A DNA stretch of 64,000 nucleotides from contig JAKFYI010000046.1 of NCBI GenBank assembly GCA_021730985.1, forward strand, positions 1 through 64,000, read 5' to 3'. This document shows, one piece after another, positions 43,157 to 52,051 of the stretch (positions are counted from its first letter, which is position 1; each line of letters begins with the position of its first letter). Both the position numbers and the translations under genes were made by a program. The notes beneath the pieces are model-generated. The model was given only the letters and a program-made list of their open reading frames with translations, did no database searches and was not told the DNA's origin. The stretch comes from Hyphomicrobiales bacterium. GTDB taxonomy: Bacteria > Pseudomonadota > Alphaproteobacteria > Rhizobiales > Xanthobacteraceae.

Positions 43157-43822
43157 TCATTGTTTCTGGCTAGGCTCATCGGGCTTGATGAGCTCGCCCA
43201 AGTGAGCCGGGGGGAAGTATGGAAACGGAGCCGGGCTAATCGTCATATGCTCGGTTCTTGCCTTCGGTTCACCCAGGAGCTCGAAAGTCACATTTGGGAG
43301 CAGCGTCATATAGACGAAATCGCGGGTTCTATTGATGACGTAGTAGGTGAACGCGCCTTCCGACCCTGGCTCCACCTTACTGATGCGAATTTTGTTGGTG
43401 TTTTGGAGGACGACTTTTCCCTGCATTACCTGGGGTACCGCCGTTATCGATTCATGGAAGGTCAGATTGAACTGAACAACGAGGTTTGCCGCCGTGGCGG
43501 CGCCATAGTTGGAAATGCGGCATTGCCCAATTGGCCCCATCTGCGGAGGAGTGACTAGATGTACTTCCTTTGCGCTGTGGGTGGTCTCGTGTAGCAACGA
43601 GGTCGGCTTAGTTAGATCTAGAACATGTAGAACACCATCGTTCCGCGGGGTCACCGGCTTGGCGCCTATCGTTGTGCACTCTATGAACAGCTTGGCGTTG
43701 GGAGTGATCGGGCTGTTCCGCAAGGCAACATAGACCGACGCAACGGCCCCAATCCCGGAACCAACCGTCGTAGCAATTAGCGCGGGGAGGACCTGTTTAA
43801 ATATGGACTGTTTTCGCGCCAT
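43157..43822 (-). CDS. Hypothetical membrane-anchored protein in an AT-rich islet
   Basis: 221-residue protein that I do not recognise. One membrane segment lies at about residues 10-33 (VLPALIATTVGSGIGAVASV). The remaining beta-rich domain, probably outside the cytoplasm, contains GPIGQCRISNYGAATAANLV followed by VQFNLTF, reminiscent of an Ig-like fold. Base composition is visibly more AT-rich than in the flanking genes, which points to recent acquisition. GGAG lies before ATG 43822. The micropeptide ORF follows on the same strand. Confidence 0.7.
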   Translation of the reverse strand: MARKQSIFKQVLPALIATTVGSGIGAVASVYVALRNSPITPNAKLFIECTTIGAKPVTPRNDGVLHVLDLTKPTSLLHETTHSAKEVHLVTPPQMGPIGQCRISNYGAATAANLVVQFNLTFHESITAVPQVMQGKVVLQNTNKIRISKVEPGSEGAFTYYVINRTRDFVYMTLLPNVTFELLGEPKARTEHMTISPAPFPYFPPAHLGELIKPDEPSQKQ

Positions 43823-44006
43823 AGCGGCTCCGCCGGGATCTCCAATATACCCGCTCTGTTTAGGGTGTCTCCAGGCATGACAATTGAAGTTGCGCCGTGG
43901 GCCATTTGAATTTGCACGCTACAGAGGGGACGAAAAGGAGGGACGATCCGCGTCACCTCGAAGGCCGCGCACCATCCCGCATGACTCATACCGTCCGGAG
44001 ACTGAA

Positions 44007-44915
44007 ATGAAACTCACTGTACGCGCCGTCCGCAGCGTCGACATCGACATGAGCCAGCCCGAGCGCGCGGCCGCGTTCTACAAGACCATCTGGAATCTCG
44101 CCGAGGTGGAGCGCCGCGACGGCTCGATCTATCTGCGCGGCACCGGGCGGTTTCACCACATCCTCGCCATCCATCCGGCGCCGTCCGGCTTCGCGATCCG
44201 CCGCCTCACCTTCGACGCCGCCAGCAAGGACATCGTCAACGCGCTGCATCGGAAGGTCGTCGCGGCAGGCTGCAAGAGCGACGCGCCGCATGCGATCGCG
44301 ACGGCCGGCGGCGGCTACGGGTTCGGCTTCGCCGATCCGGAGGGACGCAACCTCGCCGTGGTGTGCGACGTGAAGGATCATGCCGATGCCGCGGACGTGC
44401 GCGACCGGCCGCGCAAGATCGCCCACGTCAATCTCAACGCCGCCGACGTCGCCAAGACCAACGCGTTCTTCGAGAGCGTGCTGGGCTTCCGCCGGGTCGA
44501 TCACAGCGGCCCCCTGCACTTTCTGCATTGCGACATCGCGGATCATTCCTCGATCGTCACCGGCCAGACCGCGACGCCGACGCTCAACCACGTCTCGTTC
44601 GAGATGCCGGACTCCGAATCCGTCATGCGCGGCGCGGGCCGCATGCGCGACGCCGGCTATCCGATCGAATGGGGCGTCGGCCGCCACGGCGCCGGCAACA
44701 ACGTGTTCGCTTATTTTGCGGGCCCGGAGGAATTCCCGATCGAATACACCTCCGACGTGATGCAGATCGACGATTCCTATGAATTCCACGGGCCCGAGTA
44801 TTGGAAGTGGCCGCCGGGCCGGCTCGACCAGTGGGGCGTGACGCCGCCGCACACCCAGCGCTGGAAGCGCATCCAGGACATGTATCTGTTCGCGCAAGGG
44901 CAGTGGAAAATCTAG
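44007..44915 (+). CDS. Two-domain VOC protein, extradiol-dioxygenase-like
   Basis: 302-residue protein with two vicinal-oxygen-chelate modules. The second module has possible metal ligands in KIAHVNLNAADVAKTNAFFE (H), TLNHVSFEMPD (H) and EFPIEYTSDVMQID (E), the 2-His-1-Glu set of type I extradiol dioxygenases. The first module (SVDIDMSQPERAAAFYKTIW) lacks the first His. ATG 44007 is chosen because the VOC fold starts there; the frame is open to 43884. It could cleave a catechol-like ring or act as a glyoxalase-type enzyme. The substrate is unknown. Confidence 0.82.
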   Translation: MKLTVRAVRSVDIDMSQPERAAAFYKTIWNLAEVERRDGSIYLRGTGRFHHILAIHPAPSGFAIRRLTFDAASKDIVNALHRKVVAAGCKSDAPHAIATAGGGYGFGFADPEGRNLAVVCDVKDHADAADVRDRPRKIAHVNLNAADVAKTNAFFESVLGFRRVDHSGPLHFLHCDIADHSSIVTGQTATPTLNHVSFEMPDSESVMRGAGRMRDAGYPIEWGVGRHGAGNNVFAYFAGPEEFPIEYTSDVMQIDDSYEFHGPEYWKWPPGRLDQWGVTPPHTQRWKRIQDMYLFAQGQWKI

Positions 44916-44937
44916 CCGAGCATGCAGCCTCACCCGG

Positions 44938-45066
44938 CCTCATCCTGAGGAGCATCGCGCAGCGATGCGTCTCGAAGGATCGAGGCCGCCCCATCCTTCG
45001 AGACGCGGCCATCGCAGCCAAGTGCACGCAGGCTGCGCCTGCTATGGGCCGCTCCTCAGGATGAGG
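44938..45066. repeat. 129-bp nested palindromic element, copy 1
   Basis: Perfect 16-bp terminal inverted repeats CCTCATCCTGAGGAGC / GCTCCTCAGGATGAGG flank a second inverted repeat (GCGTCTCGAAGGATCGAGG and CCCATCCTTCGAGACGC). The inner 39-40 bp is identical in the copy at 59514-59640. It lies 22 bp after the VOC gene. No open frame or transposase is present. Confidence 0.9.
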
Positions 45067-45204
45067 GCGGAGCTAGGCCCAATCAAAGCTGAACGCACCA
45101 GGCGCGGAATAGCTATCCCGATACGATCCGGTGGCCTTATCCTGGAGCGCCGCCAACGAGCGGCGCCCCAACGCGTTGGGGCCGGGACCGGGGGAGCGCC
45201 AGCC

Positions 45205-46191
45205 ATGAAAGCCATCCAGATCAGCCGCACCGGCGGCAGCGACGTGCTCGAACTGGTGGACATCCCCACTCCGCAGCCCCGCCCCGGCGAGGTGCTGGTC
45301 GAGGCCGAATCCATCGGCGTGAACTACTTCGACCTGCTGATCCGCACCGGCAAATACCGCTGGATGCCCGCACTGCCCTTCATCCTCGGCAACGAGATGA
45401 GCGGCCGCGTGGTGGCGGCGGGCGCGGATGTCCGCAAGCTCAAGATCGGCCAGCGGGTGTTCATCGCGGGCTACGAAATCGAAAACCGGGGTGGGCTCTA
45501 CGCGCAATTCGCGGCGATGCCGGAGGATGCGGCGTTTGCCCTGCCCGATTCGATCGGCGCCGATGAAGCGACCGCGCTGACCAACTATCAGCTCGCCCAT
45601 ATCCTGCTGCACCACGCCGCGCGCGGCGTGGTGCCGGAGACCGTGGTGGTCTATGGCGCGGCGGGCGGCGTCGGCTCGGCGCTTATCGACGTGGCACGCC
45701 ACGCCGGCGCGACCGTCATCGGCACCGCGGGCTCCGCCGCGAAGTGCGAGTTCATCCGCAAGCGCGGCGCCGCTCACGCGATCGACTACAACACGCAGAA
45801 CGTCGTCGAGCGGGTCAATGCGCTAACGCTCCACGGCGCTGACATCGTGTTCGACCACGTTGCCGGCAAGGCGTTCTCCGACGGGCTGAAGATGATCGCG
45901 CCGCTCGGCATGATCGTGTCCTACGCGGTGCTGGGCGGCGTGCCGGACAGCGACCTGTTCAAGGCGATGCGCGGCAGGATCGAATCCAGTCCCGCGGTGC
46001 GCTGCTTCACCATGCACACCTACGACCACATGCCGGGACCGCGCCGCGAGGCGATGCAGGCCGCGATCGATCTGCTCGCCAGCGGCGTGCGACCTGCGAT
46101 CGCAGCACAGTTTCCGCTAGCCGATGCGAGGCACGCGCACGACCTCGTCGAGCAGCGGCAGGCGATGGGAAAGATCGTGCTGAAGCCTTGA
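45205..46191 (+). CDS. Zinc-independent quinone oxidoreductase-like MDR protein
   Basis: 328-residue medium-chain dehydrogenase/reductase of the quinone oxidoreductase type. The N-terminal GroES-like part (MKAIQISRTGGSDVLELVDI) includes NYFDLLIRTGKY, the quinone-reductase fingerprint. The NADPH-binding site is VVYGAAGGVGSALIDVARHA, followed by KCEFIRKRGAAHAIDY. The structural-zinc cysteines of alcohol dehydrogenases are absent. A GGGGGAG ribosome binding site precedes ATG 45205. It converges on cheR, with 6 bp between the stops. Confidence 0.88.
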   Translation: MKAIQISRTGGSDVLELVDIPTPQPRPGEVLVEAESIGVNYFDLLIRTGKYRWMPALPFILGNEMSGRVVAAGADVRKLKIGQRVFIAGYEIENRGGLYAQFAAMPEDAAFALPDSIGADEATALTNYQLAHILLHHAARGVVPETVVVYGAAGGVGSALIDVARHAGATVIGTAGSAAKCEFIRKRGAAHAIDYNTQNVVERVNALTLHGADIVFDHVAGKAFSDGLKMIAPLGMIVSYAVLGGVPDSDLFKAMRGRIESSPAVRCFTMHTYDHMPGPRREAMQAAIDLLASGVRPAIAAQFPLADARHAHDLVEQRQAMGKIVLKP

Positions 46192-46197
46192 GGCCGG

Positions 46198-47085
46198 TCA
46201 GCGCGCGCCGCCCGCGAGCCGCTGGGCTGCGGGCAACAGGCGGATCACGTTGCTCTCGCTTTGGCTCGCGCGGGCCATGTTGGGAATGTAGAGGCCGCGC
46301 TTGTCGGCAACCGGCTTGAACGCGCTGGTGAGGCCGACCACGGTTTCGGCGCCGCCCAGCGCCAGAAAGCCGTCGCGCTCGGTTACCTTGTCGATGCGGT
46401 TGAGCACATCGATCTTGGTCTCTTGATCGAAGTAGATCAGCACGTTGCGGCAGAACACCACATCGAACCTGCCGAGCGACGAGAAATCCCCCAGCAGGTT
46501 GAGCGGCCGGAACTTCACCATGGCGCGCATTTCGGGCGCGATCTGCCACATCTCGCCGACCTGCGAGAAATACTTGATCAGCATCATCACCGGCAGGCCG
46601 CGCTGCACTTCGAACTGGCTGAAGATGCCGCTCCTGGCCTTCTCCAGCACCTCGGTGTTGATGTCGGTGGCAACAATGTCGATGCGCCAGCCCTTGAGCA
46701 ATTGACCCATCTCCTTGAGACAGATCGCCAGCGTGTAGGGCTCCTGGCCGGTGGATGCCGCCGCGCACCAGATACGAATGCGCTGCGTCGCCGCGCGCGC
46801 TTCGAGCAGCGACGGAATAATGTGGTCGCGGAACTGATCGAACGGCGTCTTGTCGCGGAAAAACAGCGACTCGTTGGTGGTCATCGCCTCGACCACTTCG
46901 ACGGTCAACGGCTCGGAGTCGGCGCGCTTGAGCTTGGCCACCAGACCCGTGAGATTGGCCAGGCCTTGCCGGCGTGCGATCGGCAGCAGGCGGCTCTCGA
47001 CCAGGTAATGCTTGTCGGCCGACAGCATCAGGCCGGAGCGAGCCTTGAGCATCTTGCGGAGAAATTCGTAGTCGGACGGCGTCAT
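46198..47085 (-). CDS. cheR: Chemotaxis protein methyltransferase CheR
   Basis: 295-residue SAM-dependent methyltransferase that adds methyl groups to chemoreceptor glutamates. An N-terminal all-helical domain (MTPSDYEFLRKMLKARSGLM) is followed by the catalytic fold, including TTNESLFFRD, the SAM site IRIWCAAASTGQEPYTLAI and FDVVFCRNVLIYFD. ATG 47085 overlaps the cheB stop by 4 bp; the frame continues to 47154 inside cheB. It is the last gene of the chemotaxis operon. Confidence 0.95.
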   Translation of the reverse strand: MTPSDYEFLRKMLKARSGLMLSADKHYLVESRLLPIARRQGLANLTGLVAKLKRADSEPLTVEVVEAMTTNESLFFRDKTPFDQFRDHIIPSLLEARAATQRIRIWCAAASTGQEPYTLAICLKEMGQLLKGWRIDIVATDINTEVLEKARSGIFSQFEVQRGLPVMMLIKYFSQVGEMWQIAPEMRAMVKFRPLNLLGDFSSLGRFDVVFCRNVLIYFDQETKIDVLNRIDKVTERDGFLALGGAETVVGLTSAFKPVADKRGLYIPNMARASQSESNVIRLLPAAQRLAGGAR

Positions 47086-48278
47086 GAACGCCCTCCCAGG
47101 AACATCCGCACAGCCTTCGGGCCGATCTGATCGAGCGGAAGCACCGCCGAACACACGCCGGCTTCGACGGCGGAGCCTGGCATTCCCCAGATCACGCTGC
47201 TCGCCTCGTCCTGCGCGATGACGCTGCCGCCGGCCGCGACGATGTCGGCGGCGCCCGCGGTGCCGTCGGACCCCATGCCGGTGAGGATGAGCGCCAGGTT
47301 CCAGGATCCCCAGACCTCGGCCGCCGACGAGAACAACGGATCGACCGCAGGCTTGCAGAAATGAACCGGGGGCCCGTCATCGAGCACGATCATCGCGGTG
47401 CCTTCGCGGCGCGTGACGCGCATGTGCCTGCCGCCCGGCGCGAGATAGACCGTTCCAGCCAGCACCGGCTCGCGGTCCACCGCCTCGCGCACCGTCCTGG
47501 CGCTGGCGCGGCTGAGATGCTCGGCAAGTATGGTGGTGAAGGTCGCCGGCATGTGCTGCGTGATCAGCACCGGGGCGCAATCGGTGATCGCATCGATCGC
47601 GGTCACCAGCCGGCTGAGCGCCTGCGGCCCGCCGGTCGAGGCGCCGACCAGCAGCACGCGCGGCGTGACAAGCGAGAACGGGCGCAGATCGAACGCAGTC
47701 TTCTCCGCCGGCGCGGGCAGCCGCCATTTGCCGACACGCTGGATCGCACCGCCGAGCCTGTGCGCCGCCGGCGTCGTGATGCGCCGCGCATAGGCGGGCA
47801 GACGCGGCGGCTTGGGGCTGCGCTTGGCAAGCACGCGGATTTTTTCGATCAGGTCATGCTGGAAGGCCGCCGACGTCATCATGCCGCCTTCGGCCTCGGG
47901 CTTCGGAATATAGTCGGCGGCGCCAAGCGAAAGTGCCTTGATGGTCACCTCCGCGTTGTCGCGGGTCAGCGCGGACGCCATGATGACCGCAAGGTCGCGC
48001 TTCTTCTCCAGCAGCAGCGGCAGCGTCGAGATGCCGTCGAGGTGAGGCATATCGACGTCGAGCACGACGACATCGGGATCGTATTGCTCGAACTGATCGA
48101 CCGCCTCGCGGCCCGAGCGCAAGGCCGCGACGACCGTGAGGCCCGGCTGCTCGCCGATCCAGCGAGACATAAGAGTGCGCACCACCACCGCGTCATCGAC
48201 AACCATGACGCGGATCTCGCCTTTCGCCGGAGCTGGAGCGGCGGAAGGAACGGGCACGATGGGTGGAGCGATACTCAC
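47082..48278 (-). CDS. cheB: Chemotaxis response regulator protein-glutamate methylesterase CheB
   Basis: 398-residue enzyme that removes receptor methyl groups (and can deamidate). The receiver domain starts after a Pro/Ala-rich leader, with acidic pocket MVVDDA and phospho-acceptor D74 (VVLDVDMPHLDG). The C-terminal esterase has the serine motif GASTGGPQAL, His in ITQHMPATF, and the Asp region TGMGSDGTAGA. The catalytic triad is intact. It lies between cheY and cheR. Confidence 0.96.
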   Translation of the reverse strand: MSIAPPIVPVPSAAPAPAKGEIRVMVVDDAVVVRTLMSRWIGEQPGLTVVAALRSGREAVDQFEQYDPDVVVLDVDMPHLDGISTLPLLLEKKRDLAVIMASALTRDNAEVTIKALSLGAADYIPKPEAEGGMMTSAAFQHDLIEKIRVLAKRSPKPPRLPAYARRITTPAAHRLGGAIQRVGKWRLPAPAEKTAFDLRPFSLVTPRVLLVGASTGGPQALSRLVTAIDAITDCAPVLITQHMPATFTTILAEHLSRASARTVREAVDREPVLAGTVYLAPGGRHMRVTRREGTAMIVLDDGPPVHFCKPAVDPLFSSAAEVWGSWNLALILTGMGSDGTAGAADIVAAGGSVIAQDEASSVIWGMPGSAVEAGVCSAVLPLDQIGPKAVRMFLGGRS

Positions 48279-48323
48279 ATGTTCACCAACGCACGGACGC
48301 AGATCAGGCGGCGGACCAGCCGG

Positions 48324-48689
48324 TCAGATCAGCCCGACCTCCTGGAACTTCGCCTCGACGATCTCTCGGTCGAACGGCTTCATGATGTACTCGTTGGCGC
48401 CGGCGTGCAGCGCGCGCGCGATGTGAGCGACATCGTTCTCGGTGGTGCAGAACACCACCTTCGGCTGGTCGCCGCCGGGCATGCGGCGAAGCGCCTTGAG
48501 GAACTCATAGCCGTCCATCTTCGGCATGTTCCAATCGAGCAGGATCGCGTCCGGAAGCTGGTGCTGGCATAGGCCCAGCGCCTGCTCGCCATCCTCAGCC
48601 TCGATGATCTGGAAGTCCATCCCTTCGAGGATGCGGCGCGCCACCTTGCGGATGACGCTCGAGTCGTCGACCACCAAACAGATTTTCAT
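48324..48689 (-). CDS. cheY: Chemotaxis response regulator CheY
   Basis: 121-residue single receiver domain. Acidic pair D8-D9 (VVDDSS), phospho-acceptor D52 (AILLDWNMPKMDG), the Thr in CTTENDVAHI and the Lys in YIMKPFDRE are all present. It expects phosphate from the CheA in the same operon and binds the flagellar switch, or acts as a phosphate sink. Gaps of 62 bp to cheW and 45 bp to cheB. Confidence 0.95.
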   Translation of the reverse strand: MKICLVVDDSSVIRKVARRILEGMDFQIIEAEDGEQALGLCQHQLPDAILLDWNMPKMDGYEFLKALRRMPGGDQPKVVFCTTENDVAHIARALHAGANEYIMKPFDREIVEAKFQEVGLI

Positions 48690-48751
48690 CGCTCCCTCAC
48701 TCTTTCAAGTCCGGCGGGCTTCCCCGCATTGCATCCTCTGCTTCCCGGCGA

Positions 48752-49222
48752 TCAGGCCGCGATTGCACGCTTCCTCATGTCCAGCACGCGGTCGACGTCG
48801 AGCACGACCAGCAACTGGCCTTCCAGCCGGATCACGCCGGACGCCACGCGCGCCCACCGCGGATCGAGATTGGCCGGCTTCGCCTCGCAGGCGCTGTCCG
48901 GAAATTTCAACACCTCGCCGACCGCATCCACCAGCAGGCCATAGGATTCGCCGCGCAGATCGATGCCGATCGCCATCACCGGCTGTCCGCTGGCGCGCTT
49001 GTCCAGGTCGAGTCGGCTTCGCATGTCGATCGCGGTCACGATCCGGCCGCGCAGATTGAGGACGCCGGCGACCTCGGGAGGCGCCAGCGGCACCTTGGTC
49101 AGACGATCCGGGATGAACACGTCCTGCACCCGCGAGATCGAAAGCCCGAACAATTGATCGCCGATGATCACCGTGACGTATTCTGTGAACTGCTCGCTCG
49201 CGGTATCGGTTTTCTTCGTCAT
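48752..49222 (-). CDS. cheW: Chemotaxis coupling protein CheW
   Basis: 156-residue adaptor linking receptors to CheA. The fold is recognisable from YVTVIIGDQLFGLSISRVQD, then LTKVPLAPPEVAGVLNLRGR, IVTAIDMRSRLDL and SYGLLVDAVGEVL. It starts 2 bp after the cheA stop region, so the pair is co-transcribed. No chemoreceptor gene is present in the window. Confidence 0.94.
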   Translation of the reverse strand: MTKKTDTASEQFTEYVTVIIGDQLFGLSISRVQDVFIPDRLTKVPLAPPEVAGVLNLRGRIVTAIDMRSRLDLDKRASGQPVMAIGIDLRGESYGLLVDAVGEVLKFPDSACEAKPANLDPRWARVASGVIRLEGQLLVVLDVDRVLDMRKRAIAA

Positions 49223-49224
49223 GG

Positions 49225-51903
49225 CTAGGCCGCCCTGTCCATTTCGGCGCTCTGCTCCTTGAGCGCCGCAACCAGGCTCTGACGGTCGAACTTGGCGACG
49301 TAATCGTGGAAGCCGACCTCGCGGCCGCGCTCGATCGATTCCGGCGAACTGTATGACGACAGCGCGATGATCGGCATGCCGGCCAGATTGGCCTCGTCGC
49401 GGACCGCCTCGGCCAGCGCAAAGCCGTCCATCCCCGGCATTTCGAGATCGGTCACCAGCAAGTCGAAGCGCCCGCCGCTCTTGAGCAGCGACAGCGCCTC
49501 ATTGGCGCCTGCAACCGCAGTCACCTCGTAGCCGGCTGCCTTGAGAACCGGCGTCAGCATGTTGCGGAAGAACGCGGAGTCGTCGACGAACAGCAGCGTT
49601 CGCGCCGATTGATGGACCACGCGCTCGCCGCCACGGAACCAGTCGTCGTAGGCGAGCGGCAGGAAGTGGCCGACATCGATGATTTCGGTGGCCTGGCCGC
49701 GGACCACAGCAGAACCCAGAATGCCTTGCCGGTCGCTGCCGACCTGGATGTCGAGGCTCTCATCGACAATATCGACGATCTCATCGACCACCAGGCCCAT
49801 CGAGCGGCCGCCGTCGGAGAACACCAGCAGCGGCTGGGTGCCTTCGGACTTGATGCGCACGTCGTCATTGATGCGCACCAGCGGCATGAGCTGGCCGCGG
49901 TACTGCACCATATGGCGGTCGTTGGAGAGCTCGATCGTGCTGCCGTCGATTTCCTCCAGCCGCGTCACCAGGGACAGCGGCACGGCCTTGGGAGCGGGCG
50001 AGCCTGCGCGGAAAACCAGCAGCGAGGTGGTGTCGGCGGCGCGGCCGGTGTCGGCCGCCGCCTGATCGGGAATCAGCGTGTTGGCGGCCACGGTCGCGCC
50101 GGTCTCCTGCGCGACGCCGTTGGGATCGACGATCATGATCACGGCGCCGTCGCCGAGGATGGTGTTGCCGGAGAACATGCCGATGTGCCGCAGCATGGTC
50201 GACATCGGCTTCACGACGATTTCCTCGGTGTGGTACACGCCGTCCACCACGATGCCGAACGTCTGAGCGCCGACCTGAGTGACCACGATGAAGCCGCGCT
50301 CGGGCGCTGCGTCGCCGCTGTCGAACTTCAGCAGCGTGGTCAACCGCACCAGCGGCAACAGCTTGTTGCGCAGGCGCAGCACCGCGGCATCCTTGATACG
50401 CTCGATGCGGTGCTCCGACTTGGCGTGAACCCGGACCAGCTCGACCACCGCGAGCTGCGGAATGGCGAAGCGGTCGCCCCCGGCCTCGACGATCAAGGCG
50501 GAGATGATGGCGAGCGTGAGCGGGATCTTGATGGTGAAATTCAAGCCTTCGCCGCGCACCGAATTGACGTCGCAGCTTCCGCCGATCTGATCGATGTTGT
50601 TGCGCACCACGTCCATGCCGACGCCGCGGCCGGACACGCTGGTGATCTTGGCTGCGGTGGAGAAGCCCGGCGCGAAGATGAACTTGTGGATCTGCGCCTC
50701 GGACATCTTCTCGATTTCGGCCTCGGTGGCGAGGCCGTTGGCCAGCGCCTTCTCCCGGATCCGCGCGGTGTCGAGCCCGCGGCCGTCGTCGGCGATGCTG
50801 ATGATGATGTGGCCGCCCTGATGATAGGCGGAGAGCCGGATGGTGCCCTTCTCGGGCTTGCCGGCGGCGATGCGTTCGGCGCGCGTCTCCAGGCCGTGAT
50901 CGGCGGAGTTGCGCACCATGTGGGTCAGCGGATCCTTGATCCGTTCCAGCACCTGGCGGTCGAGCTCGGTGTCGGCGCCGTGCATCTCCAGCTCGATGTC
51001 TTTGCCGAGCTCGGCGGAGAGGTCGCGCACGATGCGTGGCAGCTTTTGCCACGCGTTGCCGATCGGCTGCATGCGCGTCTTCATCACGCCTTCCTGCAAC
51101 TCGGCCGTGACGTTGGAGAGGCGCTGCAACGGAACCTTGAAGTCGGATTCGACGTGGCGGCGCATGATGTCGAGCAACTGATTGCGGGTCAGCACCAGCT
51201 CCGACACCATGGTCATCAGGTGTTCAAGCGTGTCGAGGTTGACGCGGATCGACTGGTTGGCGGTCTTGCCGTCGCTGCGCTCCTCGTCGTCGCTCTCAGC
51301 CGGCGCCTTCGCAGGTATGGGCGGGATAGGCTTGGACGGGGCAGGCTTGGACGGGACAGCCTTGGCCGGCATCGCCTTCGCAGGCTGGGTGGCGGGGCCG
51401 GGCGTCTCGCGGAACGCCCGTTCCAGTTCGTCGAGCGTGACTTCGCCGGGGCGCAGCGTGCGCTCCAGGATTTGGTGGACCAGCGTGCCGACGGATTGTC
51501 CCGGCTGTATCGGCCGCGGCTGGGCGGCGGCCTGCAGCGCCATCTTGTCCAGCGCGCCGATCAGATCGTTGTCGTCGCCGGCCGGTTCGAGTTGCGTCTT
51601 TTCGAGCGCAACGAGGATGTCCTTGGTGCGGTCGATGGTGGAAAGCACCAGCGTGACGGCTTCGCCGGTGACCGGCATCCCGTCGCGAAACTTGCCCATC
51701 AGGGATTCGGCGGCGTGCGCCAGCTTTTGCAGACGCGGCAGCCCGAGAAAGCCGCAGGTCCCTTTGATGGTGTGGACCAGGCGGAAAATGTTGTCGAGAA
51801 TCTTGGCGTTGTTGGGCTCCTGTTCGAAGCGCACCAACTCGACATCGACCGTGTCGAGACTCTCATTGGTCTCGGTCAGGAATTCCTGGAGCAGATCGTC
51901 CAT
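49225..51903 (-). CDS. cheA: Hybrid chemotaxis histidine kinase CheA with C-terminal receiver
   Basis: 892-residue kinase. The P1 domain has the phosphorylated H44 (RLVHTIKGTCGFLG). A Pro/Ala/Lys linker with PAKAMPAKAVPSKPAP repeats follows. Next are P3 dimerisation, the P4 ATPase with N-box HMVRNSADHGLE and G-boxes DDGRGLD and SGRGVGMDVV, then two CheW-like regions in a row, and a receiver domain (LFVDDSAFF, LLVTDLEMPGMDG). ATG 51903 starts the normal P1 (MDDLLQEFLTETNESLDTVD). An exact CtrA box lies 113 bp upstream. The hybrid architecture may give an internal phosphate sink. Confidence 0.94.
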   Translation of the reverse strand: MDDLLQEFLTETNESLDTVDVELVRFEQEPNNAKILDNIFRLVHTIKGTCGFLGLPRLQKLAHAAESLMGKFRDGMPVTGEAVTLVLSTIDRTKDILVALEKTQLEPAGDDNDLIGALDKMALQAAAQPRPIQPGQSVGTLVHQILERTLRPGEVTLDELERAFRETPGPATQPAKAMPAKAVPSKPAPSKPIPPIPAKAPAESDDEERSDGKTANQSIRVNLDTLEHLMTMVSELVLTRNQLLDIMRRHVESDFKVPLQRLSNVTAELQEGVMKTRMQPIGNAWQKLPRIVRDLSAELGKDIELEMHGADTELDRQVLERIKDPLTHMVRNSADHGLETRAERIAAGKPEKGTIRLSAYHQGGHIIISIADDGRGLDTARIREKALANGLATEAEIEKMSEAQIHKFIFAPGFSTAAKITSVSGRGVGMDVVRNNIDQIGGSCDVNSVRGEGLNFTIKIPLTLAIISALIVEAGGDRFAIPQLAVVELVRVHAKSEHRIERIKDAAVLRLRNKLLPLVRLTTLLKFDSGDAAPERGFIVVTQVGAQTFGIVVDGVYHTEEIVVKPMSTMLRHIGMFSGNTILGDGAVIMIVDPNGVAQETGATVAANTLIPDQAAADTGRAADTTSLLVFRAGSPAPKAVPLSLVTRLEEIDGSTIELSNDRHMVQYRGQLMPLVRINDDVRIKSEGTQPLLVFSDGGRSMGLVVDEIVDIVDESLDIQVGSDRQGILGSAVVRGQATEIIDVGHFLPLAYDDWFRGGERVVHQSARTLLFVDDSAFFRNMLTPVLKAAGYEVTAVAGANEALSLLKSGGRFDLLVTDLEMPGMDGFALAEAVRDEANLAGMPIIALSSYSSPESIERGREVGFHDYVAKFDRQSLVAALKEQSAEMDRAA

Positions 51904-52015
51904 GTAGCTGGCCTTGGTCCGGCGCGCCCCGGCCAAAGGGCCGCCGCCTCGAGACCAGCCAGTGTGTTGTGGAAGCGTTTAATTTCAGTTGCGAGCGCGC
52001 ACGGCTTCGCAGCCG

Positions 52016-52031
52016 TTAACCGCTCGTTAAC
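52016..52031. promoter_or_regulatory. Exact CtrA box between chpT and cheA
   Basis: TTAA-CCGCTCG-TTAAC, a perfect match to TTAA-N7-TTAAC, followed by CAT. It lies in the 148-bp gap between the chpT stop and the cheA start and is the best CtrA site in the window. Confidence 0.78.
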
Positions 52032-52051
52032 CATCGCGCGCAGGGTTGGCG

